This document shows, piece by piece, positions 45,138 through 56,639 of a stretch of 64,000 nucleotides of DNA. Position numbers and translations under genes: made by a program. Source of the DNA: Triplophysa rosa (taxonomy: Eukaryota > Chordata > Actinopteri > Cypriniformes > Nemacheilidae); contig NC_079894.1 in assembly GCF_024868665.1 (NCBI RefSeq), positions 12,624,788 through 12,688,787 of the forward strand, read 5' to 3'. Each line of letters begins with the position of its first letter. The first letter of the stretch is position 1. Below the pieces are notes generated by a model. It saw nothing but the letters and a program-made list of their open reading frames with translations. It did not search any database and had not been told where the DNA came from.

Positions 45138-47085
45138 GTATTTATTACTGAGTTTCAGGTCACAAAATTTTATTTTTTAGCTGTTATTTAGAGTGCGAGA
45201 ATGAGGTCAGTACTCTTATATGTGAGCTAGTGCTTCTGTACCTTCTGTATCACAGCCTTGGTCAAAGTAAATTTGTGTGCGTGCGTGCACGCAGGTTTCT
45301 ATACATTGTGGGAGGTTTCTATGGAAAATTCTATAGCCTACTGGTAAAAGTCCTAATCGTATAAGGCATGCGGTCCCAAAGTATGCTTATTTGAAAATGT
45401 AAAAAGACAAAATGGCTTCGGTTTTGGTTTGGGTTAGGTTTAGCGGTAGGGTGAGGGTTATGAGATAGAATACACAGTTTGTACAGTATGAAAGTTATTA
45501 TGTCAATGGAAAACATATGAGAACATCCCCACAATATACAAAAAGAAACATGTGTTTGAAAATTTGTCTTCGCTTTCAATGTCACAAATTGGCTACAGTT
45601 TGTCAAAAAGAATAGATAAAAAAACATTGAAAATTACAACCCTTGTGTCTTTGTAGAGTCCACTAGAGATTTCATGGAATAATGTTTAAAGTCTCTCTCT
45701 CTCTTGACACTGTCTGGAGATGTGTGTGTCATGCATGCTGGCCAGAGGGATTCACTGTTTATTGAGTCACGGCACGTGAAACATGGGAATTTACTTAATT
45801 TCAACCTCTGAGCTTGATTTTGTCTTAGAAAACAAAATGCCGTCTTTACTTGAGCAGATTTAGAACATTGCTCCACAAGGCCTTTCAACCAAATAAAAAC
45901 ATGTCAATAATATGGGACAAACACTTCATCATCACTGTATCAAAAATTCTAGTTTCATAACAAATAAATGTGAAGTAATTATTTAAATCAAATAAATATA
46001 TATAATAATAATAAACATTTAATAACATAAAATAATAATAATTATTAGATGTCATACACAAATCAGCAATAAAATGAAATGCTTCACCAAGTGATTTCTT
46101 GTGATTTCAGAGACAGTTGAACTGTTCAATACTGACTTTCATGACATCATATGTTGTATAAATACCTCAACTGGCATAAACCCAGATTTGCAGTGATGTC
46201 ATTTTACCTTATCATTTAATCATGATAATCCTGTCCTACTGCTGACTACCAACGGGGTGAAACTATTGCCTGTATACAGTAACTTTATCTGCTGGACAGG
46301 TGTGACTTGTTACCATGTCAGTGCTACATTAAACAAATACAGTATCTAACACATTATTTCTTGTCATCTCAATGTCTCATCAGCAGAGGCCACTATTAAA
46401 AACATCACACAGACCTTAGCCTGTAGCTAGACCTTCAGTTTAAAGACTGGCCAAGGATCTGATTGACATGTAAAGCAACCAATCGCAGTTTCGCTTTGTT
46501 TCCAGGTGGATCGTTAAAGAATAAGACACGCATATCTCCCGAAAATCAGCTCGACTTCAGAAATCCTCAAGTGTTTCCATATGCGTGTGTGTCATATGCA
46601 TTTGACGTTCAGCCAACGGTCTGTAGGAGTGTTTTCAATTTCCCTTACCTTGCTTTTCTTCCTCTGAACAGTCTTGGCTTAAATAGGTAAACAAGTTTAC
46701 AGAAGTCGTCCTTATGTGAGAAGACAATCTGTAGTTGCAACTTGTTGGTAGACATGACCGTAATTTCCAAAACCAGAAATTCAGTAGAAACCCTGTTCTA
46801 AACTGTGGATAAAGGATCAGCGCTTATGCAACTTCTAGGAATCTGACCTACAGAAGAGAGAGTCAGAGGTGAGTCAGAGAAGGAATGCCTTCCTACTGTG
46901 GTCAAAAGACCCATTTGCGTAGTTCTATACGCCCCAGTGAGCACCCAGCTGGTCTGTTCAATGTGAGTAATTCTCTACCAATACAGACAACTGAGAACTT
47001 CCTATTTTGTCATAATTTCCTAGAATAAATATTTTTCCCTTCTACTTAATTAAGTGGTTGAGACCCGCCTAGATTTTTATTGTGG
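45138..47085. other. Intergenic, no gene seen
   Basis: Noncoding, with no supported gene. A GGGTTAGGTTTAGCGGTAGG stretch near 45428 has the look of common fish dispersed repeats but cannot be bounded. Confidence 0.4.
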
Positions 47086-47089
47086 TTCA

Positions 47090-48397
47090 ACCTTGTATTC
47101 ACTGAGGAAGTGGAGACCATCAGCAAACAATTCTCTGCTCAACGCATCCCTGCACTGCAAAAAATGACTTTCTTTCTTAGTCTTTTTTTCTTATTTTCCA
47201 GTAAAAATGTAAAAAAATTCTTGAATCAAGATTCATTTTCTTGATGAGCAAAATGCCCTAAGAAAATAAGTCTGGTTGTTGTTTAAAAAATATGACATTT
47301 CAGTGAATTTGTGTTTAAAACAAGCAAAAAATCTGCCAATGGGGTAAGGAAAATAATCTTGAATTAAGGTTTACCTTTTTCTTAGTAACTCAATTGCAGA
47401 TTTTTTTGCTTGTTTTGACTAAAAACAAGACTTATTTTCTTAGGGCATTTTGCTGATCAAGAAAATTGATCTTGATTCAAGAATTTTTTTGACATTTTTA
47501 CTGGAAAACAAGAAAAAAAGACTAAGCAAGAAAGTCATTTTTTGCAGTGTGATCTCTCTCTTACCCCTTGCTTTCCTCAACTCCCTTCTTTCTCTCCCCT
47601 TTCGGAGACTGATGTCTCCAAAATGCTCCTTTCCACCCGGCCTACCACTTGTCCCCTCGACCCGATCCCTTCCCATCTCCTACAGGCTATCTCTTCGTCT
47701 CTACTGCCTCAACTCACACACATTATGAACACCTCCATCACCACTGGTACTGTCCCCACCTCATTTAAACAAGCCCTGGTAACACCTTACTCAAGAAACC
47801 AACACTCGACCCCTCAGTGGTCAGCAACTACAGACCAATCTCACTCCTGCCTTTCCTTTCCAAGGCCCCCGAAAGGGTAGTATTTAACCAACTCTCTGTC
47901 TATCTCTCACAGCACGACCTTCTGGACAGTCAACAATCCGGCTTCAAGAAAGGACATTCTAAGGAGACCGCTCTCCTGTCTGTCGTCGAAAACCTATGGC
48001 AGGCAAGGGCTAAATCCTTGTCATCTGTGCTTATTCTGCTTGATGTCTCTGCTGCATTTGACACTGTGAACCACCAGATCCTGCTGTCCAGTCTCTCTAA
48101 ACTGGGCATCTCTGGAACTGCACTCAACTGGTTTGACTCTTATCTCACAGGCAGATCCTTTAAGGTATCCTGGAGAGGCGAGACATCCAGATCTCACCAG
48201 CTGACAACTGGAGTTCCTCAGGGATCAGTTCTTGCTCCTCTCCTCTTTTCTATATACCACCTCCCTGGGTCCAATTATTAAGGCACATGCGGGGTTCTCT
48301 TACCATTTTTATGCAGATGACACGCAGCTTTATTTCTCTTTTCAGTCAGATGACCCCACCATCTCTGCCCATGTCTCTGCCTGCCTTCTGGACATCT
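47090..48397 (+). pseudogene. L2-family LINE reverse transcriptase, truncated and frameshifted
   Basis: This is non-LTR reverse-transcriptase sequence of the fish L2/CR1 type. Recognisable blocks are PTTCPLDPIPSHLLQ, NYRPISLLPFLSK, QSGFKKGHSKETALL, LILLDVSAAFDTVNHQ, TTGVPQGSVLAPLLFS and the catalytic box HFYADDTQLYFSF (near 48304-48342). Frame changes occur at about 47790 and 48256. The copy lacks the endonuclease domain and stops just after the YADD region. A fold-back MITE (47153-47549) splits its 5' part, and the L2 frame resumes exactly across it. Not functional. Confidence 0.88.
47153..47549. mobile_element. Palindromic fold-back MITE, CACTGCAAAA family (copy 2), inside L2
   Basis: It is a 397-bp near-palindrome with termini CACTGCAAAAAATGACTTTC and its complement, flanked by TG on each side (47151-47152, 47550-47551). 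Taking out the element plus one TG leaves the L2 frame continuous (SKQFSAQRI then PDLSLTPC), which fixes the boundaries and a 2-bp duplication. Confidence 0.92.
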
Positions 48398-48855
48398 CTT
48401 ATACAAACTGTGTTTGTCTGAACAAACAACTTTAAGCAAGGGGTTGAAAGTTCCCAGCATGTATTGTAGCATGTATAATTATGTGGTAAATATTATTAAA
48501 GATAATTACTGTTTTAGTGTTTGCTAGCTTTATTTACTGTATGCTGTTGTTTTTGCATGTTATCTGTTAAGAGGTCTTATGATGTTTGGTGAGTGTCTGC
48601 GCATGATGCTGTATTAGTGAAGGTGAATTCAGCAAACTGTTGAAACAGTTACCTAACTATCGCTTTGTTCTGTTCAATAAAAGTTCAATAAAAGTTAAAT
48701 TGGGTGGATTTAAATCCCTAGTTGGGTAATCTGTGTGCTTGTTGCCGGGTGCCGTGGCTTCACCTTACTTCAAATATAAATACTTTTATGTGGTTTTGAC
48801 AAATATTAATAAATTATTAATCATAAGGGAGAGATAAGGGAGAGAGAAACACAGT
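48398..48855. other. Intergenic, no gene seen
   Basis: Noncoding, with a repeated AGTTCAATAAA motif at about 48673-48695. Confidence 0.4.
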
Positions 48856-48859
48856 TCAA

Positions 48860-49095
48860 ATATTAAATGGACTATAAATTCCTATATGTAATATTAATTA
48901 AGTAAAACTTTAAAATAAATAAAGCAGCCTCCCTGGCCAGGCAAACAGTGCAAAACAGTATGGAAATGGTGGCGAGGAACCCAAAACTCCAATGAAGAAA
49001 AAAAAACTCAGGAGAACCCAGGCCCAACCGGGGGATTCCAGTTCCCCTCTGGCAAAAGCTGCAGCCTCTGCACAAGTTCGACAGTGCTTACACAA
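48860..49095 (-). repeat. LINE 3' fragment, inverse copy of 3185-3345
   Basis: On the - strand it carries GGGTTCCTCGCCACC, TTTGCCTGGCCAGGG and AAAGTTTTACTTAATTAA in the same order as the copy near 3200. Only the 3' UTR-like part is present. Confidence 0.65.
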
Positions 49096-49099
49096 CTAG

Positions 49100-50400
49100 G
49101 CTAAAAAAAAAAAAATTAGTAAATTAAATTATAGGTTTAAGATTATCATTAATAATCTAGTAGCAGTTGAAATTGTGTAGTGTTGAGGACATATGTCCTG
49201 TCTCATGACTCCAGAAGTGTTTGAGAGCATACTGTTCTTGTTTAGCTATTGATAACCAATTATGTGAGCTTGATTTACCCAAGTAATGACGTAGTTAGTT
49301 GACTCTGTTATCTTAAATACTACTGCATTTTGGATGTAAGGCAGGTCTGCCTGTGGAACTCCTTGAGAGTGCTGGAGCTGACTTCTGATGGATTATTGGA
49401 CTGTACTGGATTAACTATTTTTCTTCAGTAAATTTTCTTCTATTAATTGCATTCCTGACGTCTTGTTTTCATTCATCATAACTGGTTGATTTGTCTTTAA
49501 AACTTTAGAGACATGTGACATTACTCAATGAAGTTGAGCGACATGTGACATTACTCAGTAAATTGAGTTAGGTGAACCACTTGGCCCAAAAGTTAAGTAA
49601 AGTAATGCCCTAAAATTCTCTCTAATCAATTTAACCACACTGCAGTGGCATGCAACCACCCACTGGACCCTATTGGGTTTTCCCACGGCTAAGCACCACC
49701 TACATTTTCTTAAGAAGAAATTCAAATTCATCTTTATGTATAATTCTGAATTAGGTCATCATCACCATCTGGGTCCATAGAGAGTATTACAGAAATTATT
49801 AGTATTTTAATATAAAATTATGTGAATCAAATAACGTTGCCAAATTAATTTATATGAAATATACATGCATCAAAATAACAAGAGCAGCTATATTCCTTTT
49901 TAGGAACATCATATGTTATTACCCCTGTTACATTCAGTCTATTTGTACAGCAAGATATATCCACGTATCATGGCAACACAGCTGATGTGTTCCTTCTCAA
50001 GGGTTAAAGATGTACCACCACACGGAGATTATTGTAACCTGGCGACCAACTAATTCTTCTTAACACAAACAAAGCATGGATCTTATTGGAATAGGAGTCA
50101 CAATAGATTCTACGTATAGAGACGTAATGTTCTGTATGTTTTATACTGATTTACACTACTAAAATAATACAAATAATTGAAAATCAGCATTAAATGACAC
50201 ACGCTTTTAAAGGCGCTTTACATTGAAAAATGTATGAGTTTGAGAAAAAGAGTAAGATCTTAGGTCAGACTGTTGCTTGAAAAAAAAGAGAACACACTGG
50301 TCCTCTGATTGTTTTTCTGTAACCAAATTCCTATGCAAAATTGTTCGCACGCATGGTTTTTGTTAGTGCTCTGCTTAGAAGGAGTGTTCCCACACAGGAT
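49100..50400. other. Intergenic; possible LTR-like stretch and a 30-bp duplication
   Basis: No gene. 49182-49512 starts TGTTGAGGAC and ends GAGACA, with a CTTAAATAC box, and so resembles a solo LTR. No target duplication is seen and I cannot confirm it. Two 30-bp tandem units starting ACATGTGACATTACTCA lie at 49511-49570. Confidence 0.3.
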
Positions 50401-50401
50401 T

Positions 50402-50778
50402 GAAGAGGGTGGTGTAAATGTATAAAAAGGGGAGTTATATATCTACTTTCTATCTTAGTGTTATATTTCATCTTTTTCATCTACTGTATGTTTGCACTAT
50501 GTTTGCACCATGTGTACACTTTCTTCTGCACTAGAAGCTCTTCTCACCAAGTCAAATTCCTTGTGTGTGTAAACATACTTGGTAATAAAGCTCTTTCTGA
50601 TTCTGAGGTAAACAACCAGCAATCGAAAATAAAAGATTTAACCAGATGCTAAATGTGCTTTGCTGTTTTTACTACTTGGTGCACATGTAGTATCTTTATG
50701 CAGTGAATTGATCATTGATTATATGATAATAATTATATAATATAACTCCCCTTTTTATACATTTACACCGCCCTCTTC
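50402..50778. mobile_element. MITE with 39-bp inverted termini containing a LINE tail
   Basis: Positions 50402-50440 are the reverse complement of 50740-50778 with one mismatch (GAAGAGGGTGGTGTAAATG onward). Inside, CTTGTGTGTGTAAACATACT and AATAAAGCTCTTTCTGATTC (about 50559-50604) look like the 3' tail of a fish LINE. No target duplication identified. Confidence 0.8.
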
Positions 50779-51817
50779 TTCTTGTGTTGTCTATTGTTTG
50801 TTGTTAGTCTGCTGTGCTGCTTTCACGGACAGAACATTTTGTTCACCATGGCAAGCAAAAACAATACACCTCTCTCTGAGGAAACTCTGGAAAAGGGAGG
50901 GGCTCTGGAGACTCTGACTGTGCAGTGTTTTGTTAAAGGCCTGTTCCACCAAAGAGGGAGGAGCTGGCCTCTGAGACTGACATGTGATAGGCAGGAAATG
51001 CCTGGTTCCTCAGTGCCAGTATTTTTCTGTAGTCTTGCAACCAAAGCGTCTGGCCCTTGACATGCTTAGACACAGCTTTACACCCACGTTCCTAAACAAG
51101 AACCAGTCACAACCAGTGTTTTGTCAAGGCCTGTTTACTTGATTGCTATTTTTTTGCTCAGGTGAAAGACACATGCTTGTTTTTATAAAAGCATTGAATT
51201 ACTACCCTGTTTGAACAAAACCTCCACATAGTCAAAGCAGAAGCCAGGAGGTCCAATGTTTTACCTTTATGGATTTGGTATTTTAGCCCCCTCAAACATT
51301 ATTAGAAGACATGCTTATGACTCAGTGATCTGTAAATCAAAACAATTGATTACCTTGATGATCCGTGCAGGATTAGCCTCACTGGTCCTGATTCGCCACA
51401 GGTCAAAGGTCATCCATTTGACGGCCTCGCATAGTTTTTTTTTCAGATTATTTGAATGTATACCTTAAATTGCCTCCGGGAATAAACTACCCTTCTTGAC
51501 CTCTGCAACAAAGAAGTGTGAAAGTAGTAAAACGAAAACTGTGTTATTTTGACATGGCTGTTTCAATGGTTTTCAGTTGTGCTATGAATGAATAATGCAC
51601 ATTGAAAGTACAACTGTTGTTAAATTACAACAGCTCACATTGGTGATGCATAAGAGTGAATGTCATATAGAGGCCTGAGCATAAGCAAATAGCAGGTGAG
51701 AGTCTGATGACTAAACTAATCACAGCACAAATGCTACAAATAAGCCTGACTGCTGAAGTGAATACAATCTTACTACATAGTATAGTGTATATGTAGCACT
51801 TATGTGTATGTGTAGTA
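50779..51817. other. Intergenic, no gene seen
   Basis: The open frame at 50782-51060 (92 codons) has no recognised homology or splice context and I do not call it a gene. Confidence 0.4.
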
Positions 51818-51819
51818 TA

Positions 51820-52102
51820 TGGGTCAATGACGTGACAATTTTTGTGTCTGGTTACACCATTTGACATTTCAATTTAAAATCGAATTTGACAGCCTTGAAT
51901 GGACACCTATTTAAGCACATATGGCCTTGATTTCAAATAAAAAATGTAATACTCATTTTTATAATAACCATTTGACATGTATTCCTAAGAATACCTGACC
52001 GTACCCTAAAAATGTCAAATTATCTCACATTTTATGCAATTTATTTATTTTACATTTAATTAAACCATATGGACACAAAAAATGTGCCACATCATTGACC
52101 CA
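51820..52102. mobile_element. TA-site MITE
   Basis: The termini TGGGTCAATGACGTG and CATCATTGACCCA are inverted, with inner AATTTTTGTGTC / GACACAAAAAATG also paired. TA flanks both sides (51818-51819, 52103-52104). 283 bp, noncoding, consistent with a mariner-type helper. Confidence 0.85.
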
Positions 52103-52104
52103 TA

Positions 52105-53840
52105 CAGTATACTATTGTTAGTATGCTACATTTCATTTGTCACATGACCATGACCACTTGGAATATCTTGGAAATATAAACTTTTATTTATTGTTTTTAA
52201 TCTATTTGTAAACACACTTGGCACTCCATTAAAATCATGGATAATACTGCATTTGTTTAAGTAATCATTCGGAAAATAAATCATTAATTGATTATACAGT
52301 GCAATAAGCTCTGTTATGTAATGCACATTTTCACAAATTTAGAAGGTCATTATTAAATCATGCGAACAGTATGCACACTATATACTACAGAAATAGTAAG
52401 AGTAGCATGCTATACCTGTATGCCAGAAGGATGTAGAGTTTTATGATGTTGCTTAATGCTTACCATAAACTATGACTTTTGTGCCCTGTGGCACCCACAG
52501 GAAAGTCACCCAATGTTTCTCCATCATTACTGGCACCAGCAGCCAGTGCTGTAATTAAAGATGCTAGCAGCTGGTTGGGTGGCTGTGGGCATTTATGTCC
52601 CATGAGCCATTTCAACAGTTGCTCCTGCCTCTGGGGTGTTGTTCCAGCAGCTTGTACTTTTCACACAGCTATAGTCATGGAAGTCCCCAGGCTCATGGGC
52701 TTTGTAGGGGTTTGGCATGGGAAAGTAATGGACATGTTTTAGACTTCCACAAGCATGCATACCCTTTTTTATCAATGGCAATATTTTTTATTCTGTAAGC
52801 CATTGAGTGTTATATTAAATTGTAATAGGTTTTAGCACTCAAGTCAATAAACAAATATTTTTACTTTAAGATATACAGATGCATAGAAGCCTGTGTTTCT
52901 CCATGTGTCAGCATTACATGTAATGAGTGCACGTGAATGTTCATCTATGTTTACCAAACCAATTTAGACCTCCAAGGCATCCTCGTCAATGCTATAAATG
53001 ACATCTTAAAGTTTCTGCTCAGTCATACAGCAGGAACCCTCAGCCAAAGAGGAGCTGCAGCAGAAGAACCCCCCCCTACCGCTCATAATTTCACGCTGCC
53101 TTTTCACTGGATTATACGCAGCCATGTAGTCACAGAGCTGGTCTCAACCAGTCTGCAAACCTAGTCAGTAGTCTGCAGCATATATCATTTCCCCCTTTTT
53201 TTATTCAGCCTGTGGCCTTGCATATTTATTACATCTATTTACTTAAACTTACGAATGCACAGATACTGCAAAACACTTGTGACCATCATACATGTTAATA
53301 GCATGATGACTGTTAAATATGGCACAAGGAACACACAATAATAATAAAAAATGTATGTCCTGATTCTGTCAAGGGTTAATACCAATACTCTTATACAAAA
53401 ACCATGTTCTGATGCCAGCTGCTGCCAACCAAACTATTTTGCAATAAAGCATCACATTGTACTGTGTAATAAAACAAATGCATTGTTTAAAGAATTGGGT
53501 AATCCCATTGATAACAACTACCTGTTTAGCACAATAAAGAGTATTCTGGAGCTTGGGGTCAATTTCATTGCTTTGATTGCTGTACCTGCTGATTGTTTCC
53601 CCTTTATGATTACATAACCATGTTTTCCTCCCCACACTAGAACCAACTCGGTCGAGCCTGAGGATTCTGGTAGTCGTCATGGCAACTGAGAATCATCCCT
53701 CTTCTCCAAGCCATCAGTGAGTGGCGCGTCTCAGAGAGCATGTTATGTGAGGGTCATACGTAATGTTGTGAAAGATGTGGGTCATATGAAAAGGATATTC
53801 AGTAAAGTGACTCTTACTGCTAATAATCTTATGCTAATGT
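52105..53840. other. Intergenic, no gene seen
   Basis: No supported gene. An open stretch at 52479-52742 is Ala/Ser/Cys-rich without recognisable homology. GCCCATGAGCC (52695) and CCCATGAGCC (52599) are small internal repeats. Confidence 0.4.
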
Positions 53841-53841
53841 T

Positions 53842-54030
53842 GTTCCCTTTCTGTCGGTCTCTCGACGTTGTGTCAAGCCGACAGATGGGGTTCGTCCCTG
53901 AGGACCAATCGCTTCCGACTTCTTAGGAAAGGCCAATGAAATTGGTGAATGAAATTTGCATGCCGGACTCCGCCCCCGGATATCCGGGTATAAAAGGGAG
54001 ACGGTATGCCTCATTCATTCACCTTTTGTT
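53842..54030 (+). repeat. DIRS left inverted terminal repeat
   Basis: It shares with the inverse of the right end GACGTTGTGTC, GCCGACAGATGGGGTTCGTC, CCAATCGCTTCCGACTTCTT, ATGCCGGACTCCGCCCCCGG, ATATCCGGG and TTCATTCACCTT. A TATAAAAGGGAGACGG segment (53990-54005) supplies a TATA-like promoter. A 13-bp partial duplication (GAAATTGGTGAAT) is unique to this end. Confidence 0.9.
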
Positions 54031-54961
54031 CTTCGGAGCCTTCGCTCATGATCAACAGACTTTGCTACAAATAGCAACTACAAGACTGCCGGTTCTACGA
54101 CGTGGTGCAGCGGACTGTCCCTTCCTGCGGCGACTTCCCCTGGGCATCTCGACGGTTCCAGAAGTGTTCGAGTTTTTTCTCTAAAAGAGCAAATTTCTTC
54201 AGCGTAGCATGTCCCGCTGTTCTCGTGGGTGCAACACACTCATCGAGGAGGGGGACGGACACGATGTCTGCTTCCAGTATGCTGGGGCAGATGTTGTGGA
54301 TACGTCCTGCCCGCACTGCGGGCGGTTGACGATTCAGACATTGCGTCACGGGAGGCTGTGTTCCCACGGGACTCAGCCACCACCTCGTCTGCTTCCCGTT
54401 CCGTGACGGCAGGACTACGGCCCTGCCGCCCGCTACGGCGAGCAGCGAGGGTGATATGAGGATTACTGTGAGCGCTAATCCGTCAGCCACTGGCTCGCGG
54501 ACCGTTCGCACCTCGTCTCGCTTGTCTGACGTTCCCCATGAGACGGTCCCACCGTCTTGTTCCTCAACCATGTATCGGAAATGGTACGTGATGATGAGAT
54601 GTCTGTTGCAGCATCGGAGGGTGACTTACTGGCATCAGACTCCGACGATTCCTTGAAGCTCCCTCCCTCGGGGGATCGAGCTCAGGAAGAAGCGGACGTC
54701 GGTGCACCGCACTGCCTCTCCCAACGCTCGCGGCTGGATACACGGTACCTTGGGCTTGAGAGTGGCTCCAAGCCGCACTTGCCCCCGGAAGTGCATGAGG
54801 AACTTAGTACGACCTCGAACGCCCCCCTTTGGCGCGTACATGGCAACTAGTTCCATCGCCCTTTCTTCCCTCGATGGTGGGGCAGCTAGAGGATACGTAA
54901 ATGTCCCCAGGGGCTCGACCTAGACTCCCGTCCAAAGCACGTAGGCTTTTCGGCATCTGAG

Positions 54962-55380
54962 GTGTCGAGAGCTTACTCTGCTGCGTGCCAAGCTGTCCCC
55001 TCTCTCCACGCTATGGCCATCTTGCAGGTCCATCAGGCCAATGTGCTGAGAGAGCTCCACGAGGGTAAGACCGACCCAGCGCTTATGCAGGAACTCCGCG
55101 CCATCACCGACCTCGCTCTACGGGTGACCAAGGTGACCGCGCGGGCCCTGGGTCGGGCGATGTCCACACTGTGGTCCAGGAGAGACACCTCTGGCTGAAC
55201 CTTGCACAGATGAGTAATGCCGAGAAAGTCCGCTTTCTCGACGCACCCATCTCGCAAGGGGGGGCTGTTTGGTGATACGGTCGAGCCACAGTTCTCGACA
55301 GTAAAGGAGCAGACAGAGGATATCAAGTATATCCTCCCCAGGCGCGACTCAACCGCCCTCTGGCCGCCGAGATCCCGTGC
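54962..55380 (+). pseudogene. DIRS gag-like remnant
   Basis: The frames at 54962-55198 (..ILQVHQANVLRELHEG..ALRVTKVTARALGRAMSTL) and 55217 onward (RKSAFSTHPSRKGGLFGDTV, then QTEDIKYILPRRD) match the conserved gag C-terminal part of cyprinid DIRS copies, as I recall them. A frameshift lies between them at about 55196. Confidence 0.65.
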
Positions 55381-55430
55381 ACCGTCTGCTTCCCAGCAGC
55401 CCTGGTCCTCTTCGAGACATGTGCGGGTTC

Positions 55431-55660
55431 TAAACTGCGGGAGAGAGGTGTGCGGGTTCTAAACTATCTCGACGACTGGCTCATTTGACACACTCGCGAG
55501 ACCTGTTATGTACACACAGGGACCTAGTGCTTCGGCACCTAGATCGATTGGGACCACAGGTCAACCGAGAAAAGAGCGAGCTCTCCCCTGTGCAGAGCAA
55601 CTCCATTACAATGCGACTGCCTACAGAAAGCGCTCAGTCAGTGTTGAACTGCCTGGAATA
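55431..55660 (+). pseudogene. DIRS reverse transcriptase remnant with YLDD box
   Basis: RVLN-YLDD-WLI is encoded at 55453-55485 (YLDD at 55465-55476), directly followed by a TGA. The C-terminal piece HRDLVLRHLDRLGPQVNREK continues in a shifted frame. Nearly all sequence N-terminal to the catalytic box is missing. A 17-bp repeat (TGTGCGGGTTCTAAACT at 55420 and 55449) sits at the deletion junction. Confidence 0.7.
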
Positions 55661-55859
55661 TTTCAAGCAGTCAGCGGTACCCCTGAAATTCAGAGGCTCC
55701 TGGGCACATGGCATCCTCGGCGGTGGTGATACCCCTCGGGTTGATGCACATGAGACCGCTCCAACACTGGCTACAGAGTCGAGTTCCCTGGAGAGCGTGG
55801 CACACCGGCAGCAGGCGGATGGTGATTACGCATGTCTGCCGACGCACCCTAACCCCTTG

Positions 55860-56210
55860 GTCTTCAATGACCTTTCTACGGATGGGGGTCCCTCTCGGGC
55901 AGGTCACGAGGTGCGTCGTGGTGACGACAGACGCCTCCCTGCAAGGTTGGGGTGCCGTGTGCAGCGCAGGCATATCAACTGCCTAGAGTTGTTGGATGTG
56001 CTACTTGCACTGAAGGGGCTACAACCTCTCGTGCAGGACAAGCACGTGCTGGTCCGGTCGGACAGCACAACTGCCATAGCGTATATCAACCATCAGGGTG
56101 GCGTTCGCTCACGGCAGCTAACACGACTCGCCCGACGCCTCCTCCTGTGGAGTCCGCAGGTGAGCAGATCCCTGCGAGCCACACATATCCCAGGCGACCT
56201 GAACCAGACA
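55860..56210 (+). pseudogene. DIRS RNase H remnant
   Basis: Blocks are TTDASLQGWGAVCSAG (near 55926-55970, one frame), then INCLELLDVLLALKGLQPLV, HVLVRSDSTTAIAYINHQGG and THIPGDLNQTA (the frame of 55485-56492). The acidic residues typical of RNase H are present across two frames. A frameshift separates the first block from the rest. Confidence 0.75.
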
Positions 56211-56639
56211 GCCGTGCGCTCTCTCGTCAGTTATCGCCTCGAGGAGAGTGGCGACTCCACCCCCGTGCAGTCCAGCTCATTGGGTACAGTTCGGGCGGGC
56301 TCAGGTAGACCTGTTCACCTCCCTGGACACCACCCATTGCCCGCTAGGGTACTCCCATCCGAGGCCCCCCTCGGCACGGATGCTCTAGCGCACAGCTGGC
56401 CGTGGGACAAGCGGAAGTACGCCTTCACCCCAGTGAGCCTCATTGCACAGACCCTGTGCAAGGTCAGGGAAGAGGAGCATCAAGTGTACTAGTTGCGCCA
56501 TACTGGCCCAACCGGACTTGGTTCTCGGAGCTAATGCTCTTGACAACAGCTCCCCCCGGCCGATTTCCCTGACGAAGGACCTGCTTTCCCAGGGGAACGG
56601 CACGTTATGGCATCCCAGGCCAGACTTCTGGAACCTCCA

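Noticed and set aside
50782..51060. 92-codon frame starting MCCLLFVVSLLCC, signal-peptide-like
   Set aside because: The hydrophobic start overlaps a MITE terminus and the rest has no recognisable family; the frame on the opposite strand is also open.
52479..52742. 87-codon Ala/Ser/Cys-rich frame
   Set aside because: Three overlapping frames on both strands are open here; no homology recognised.
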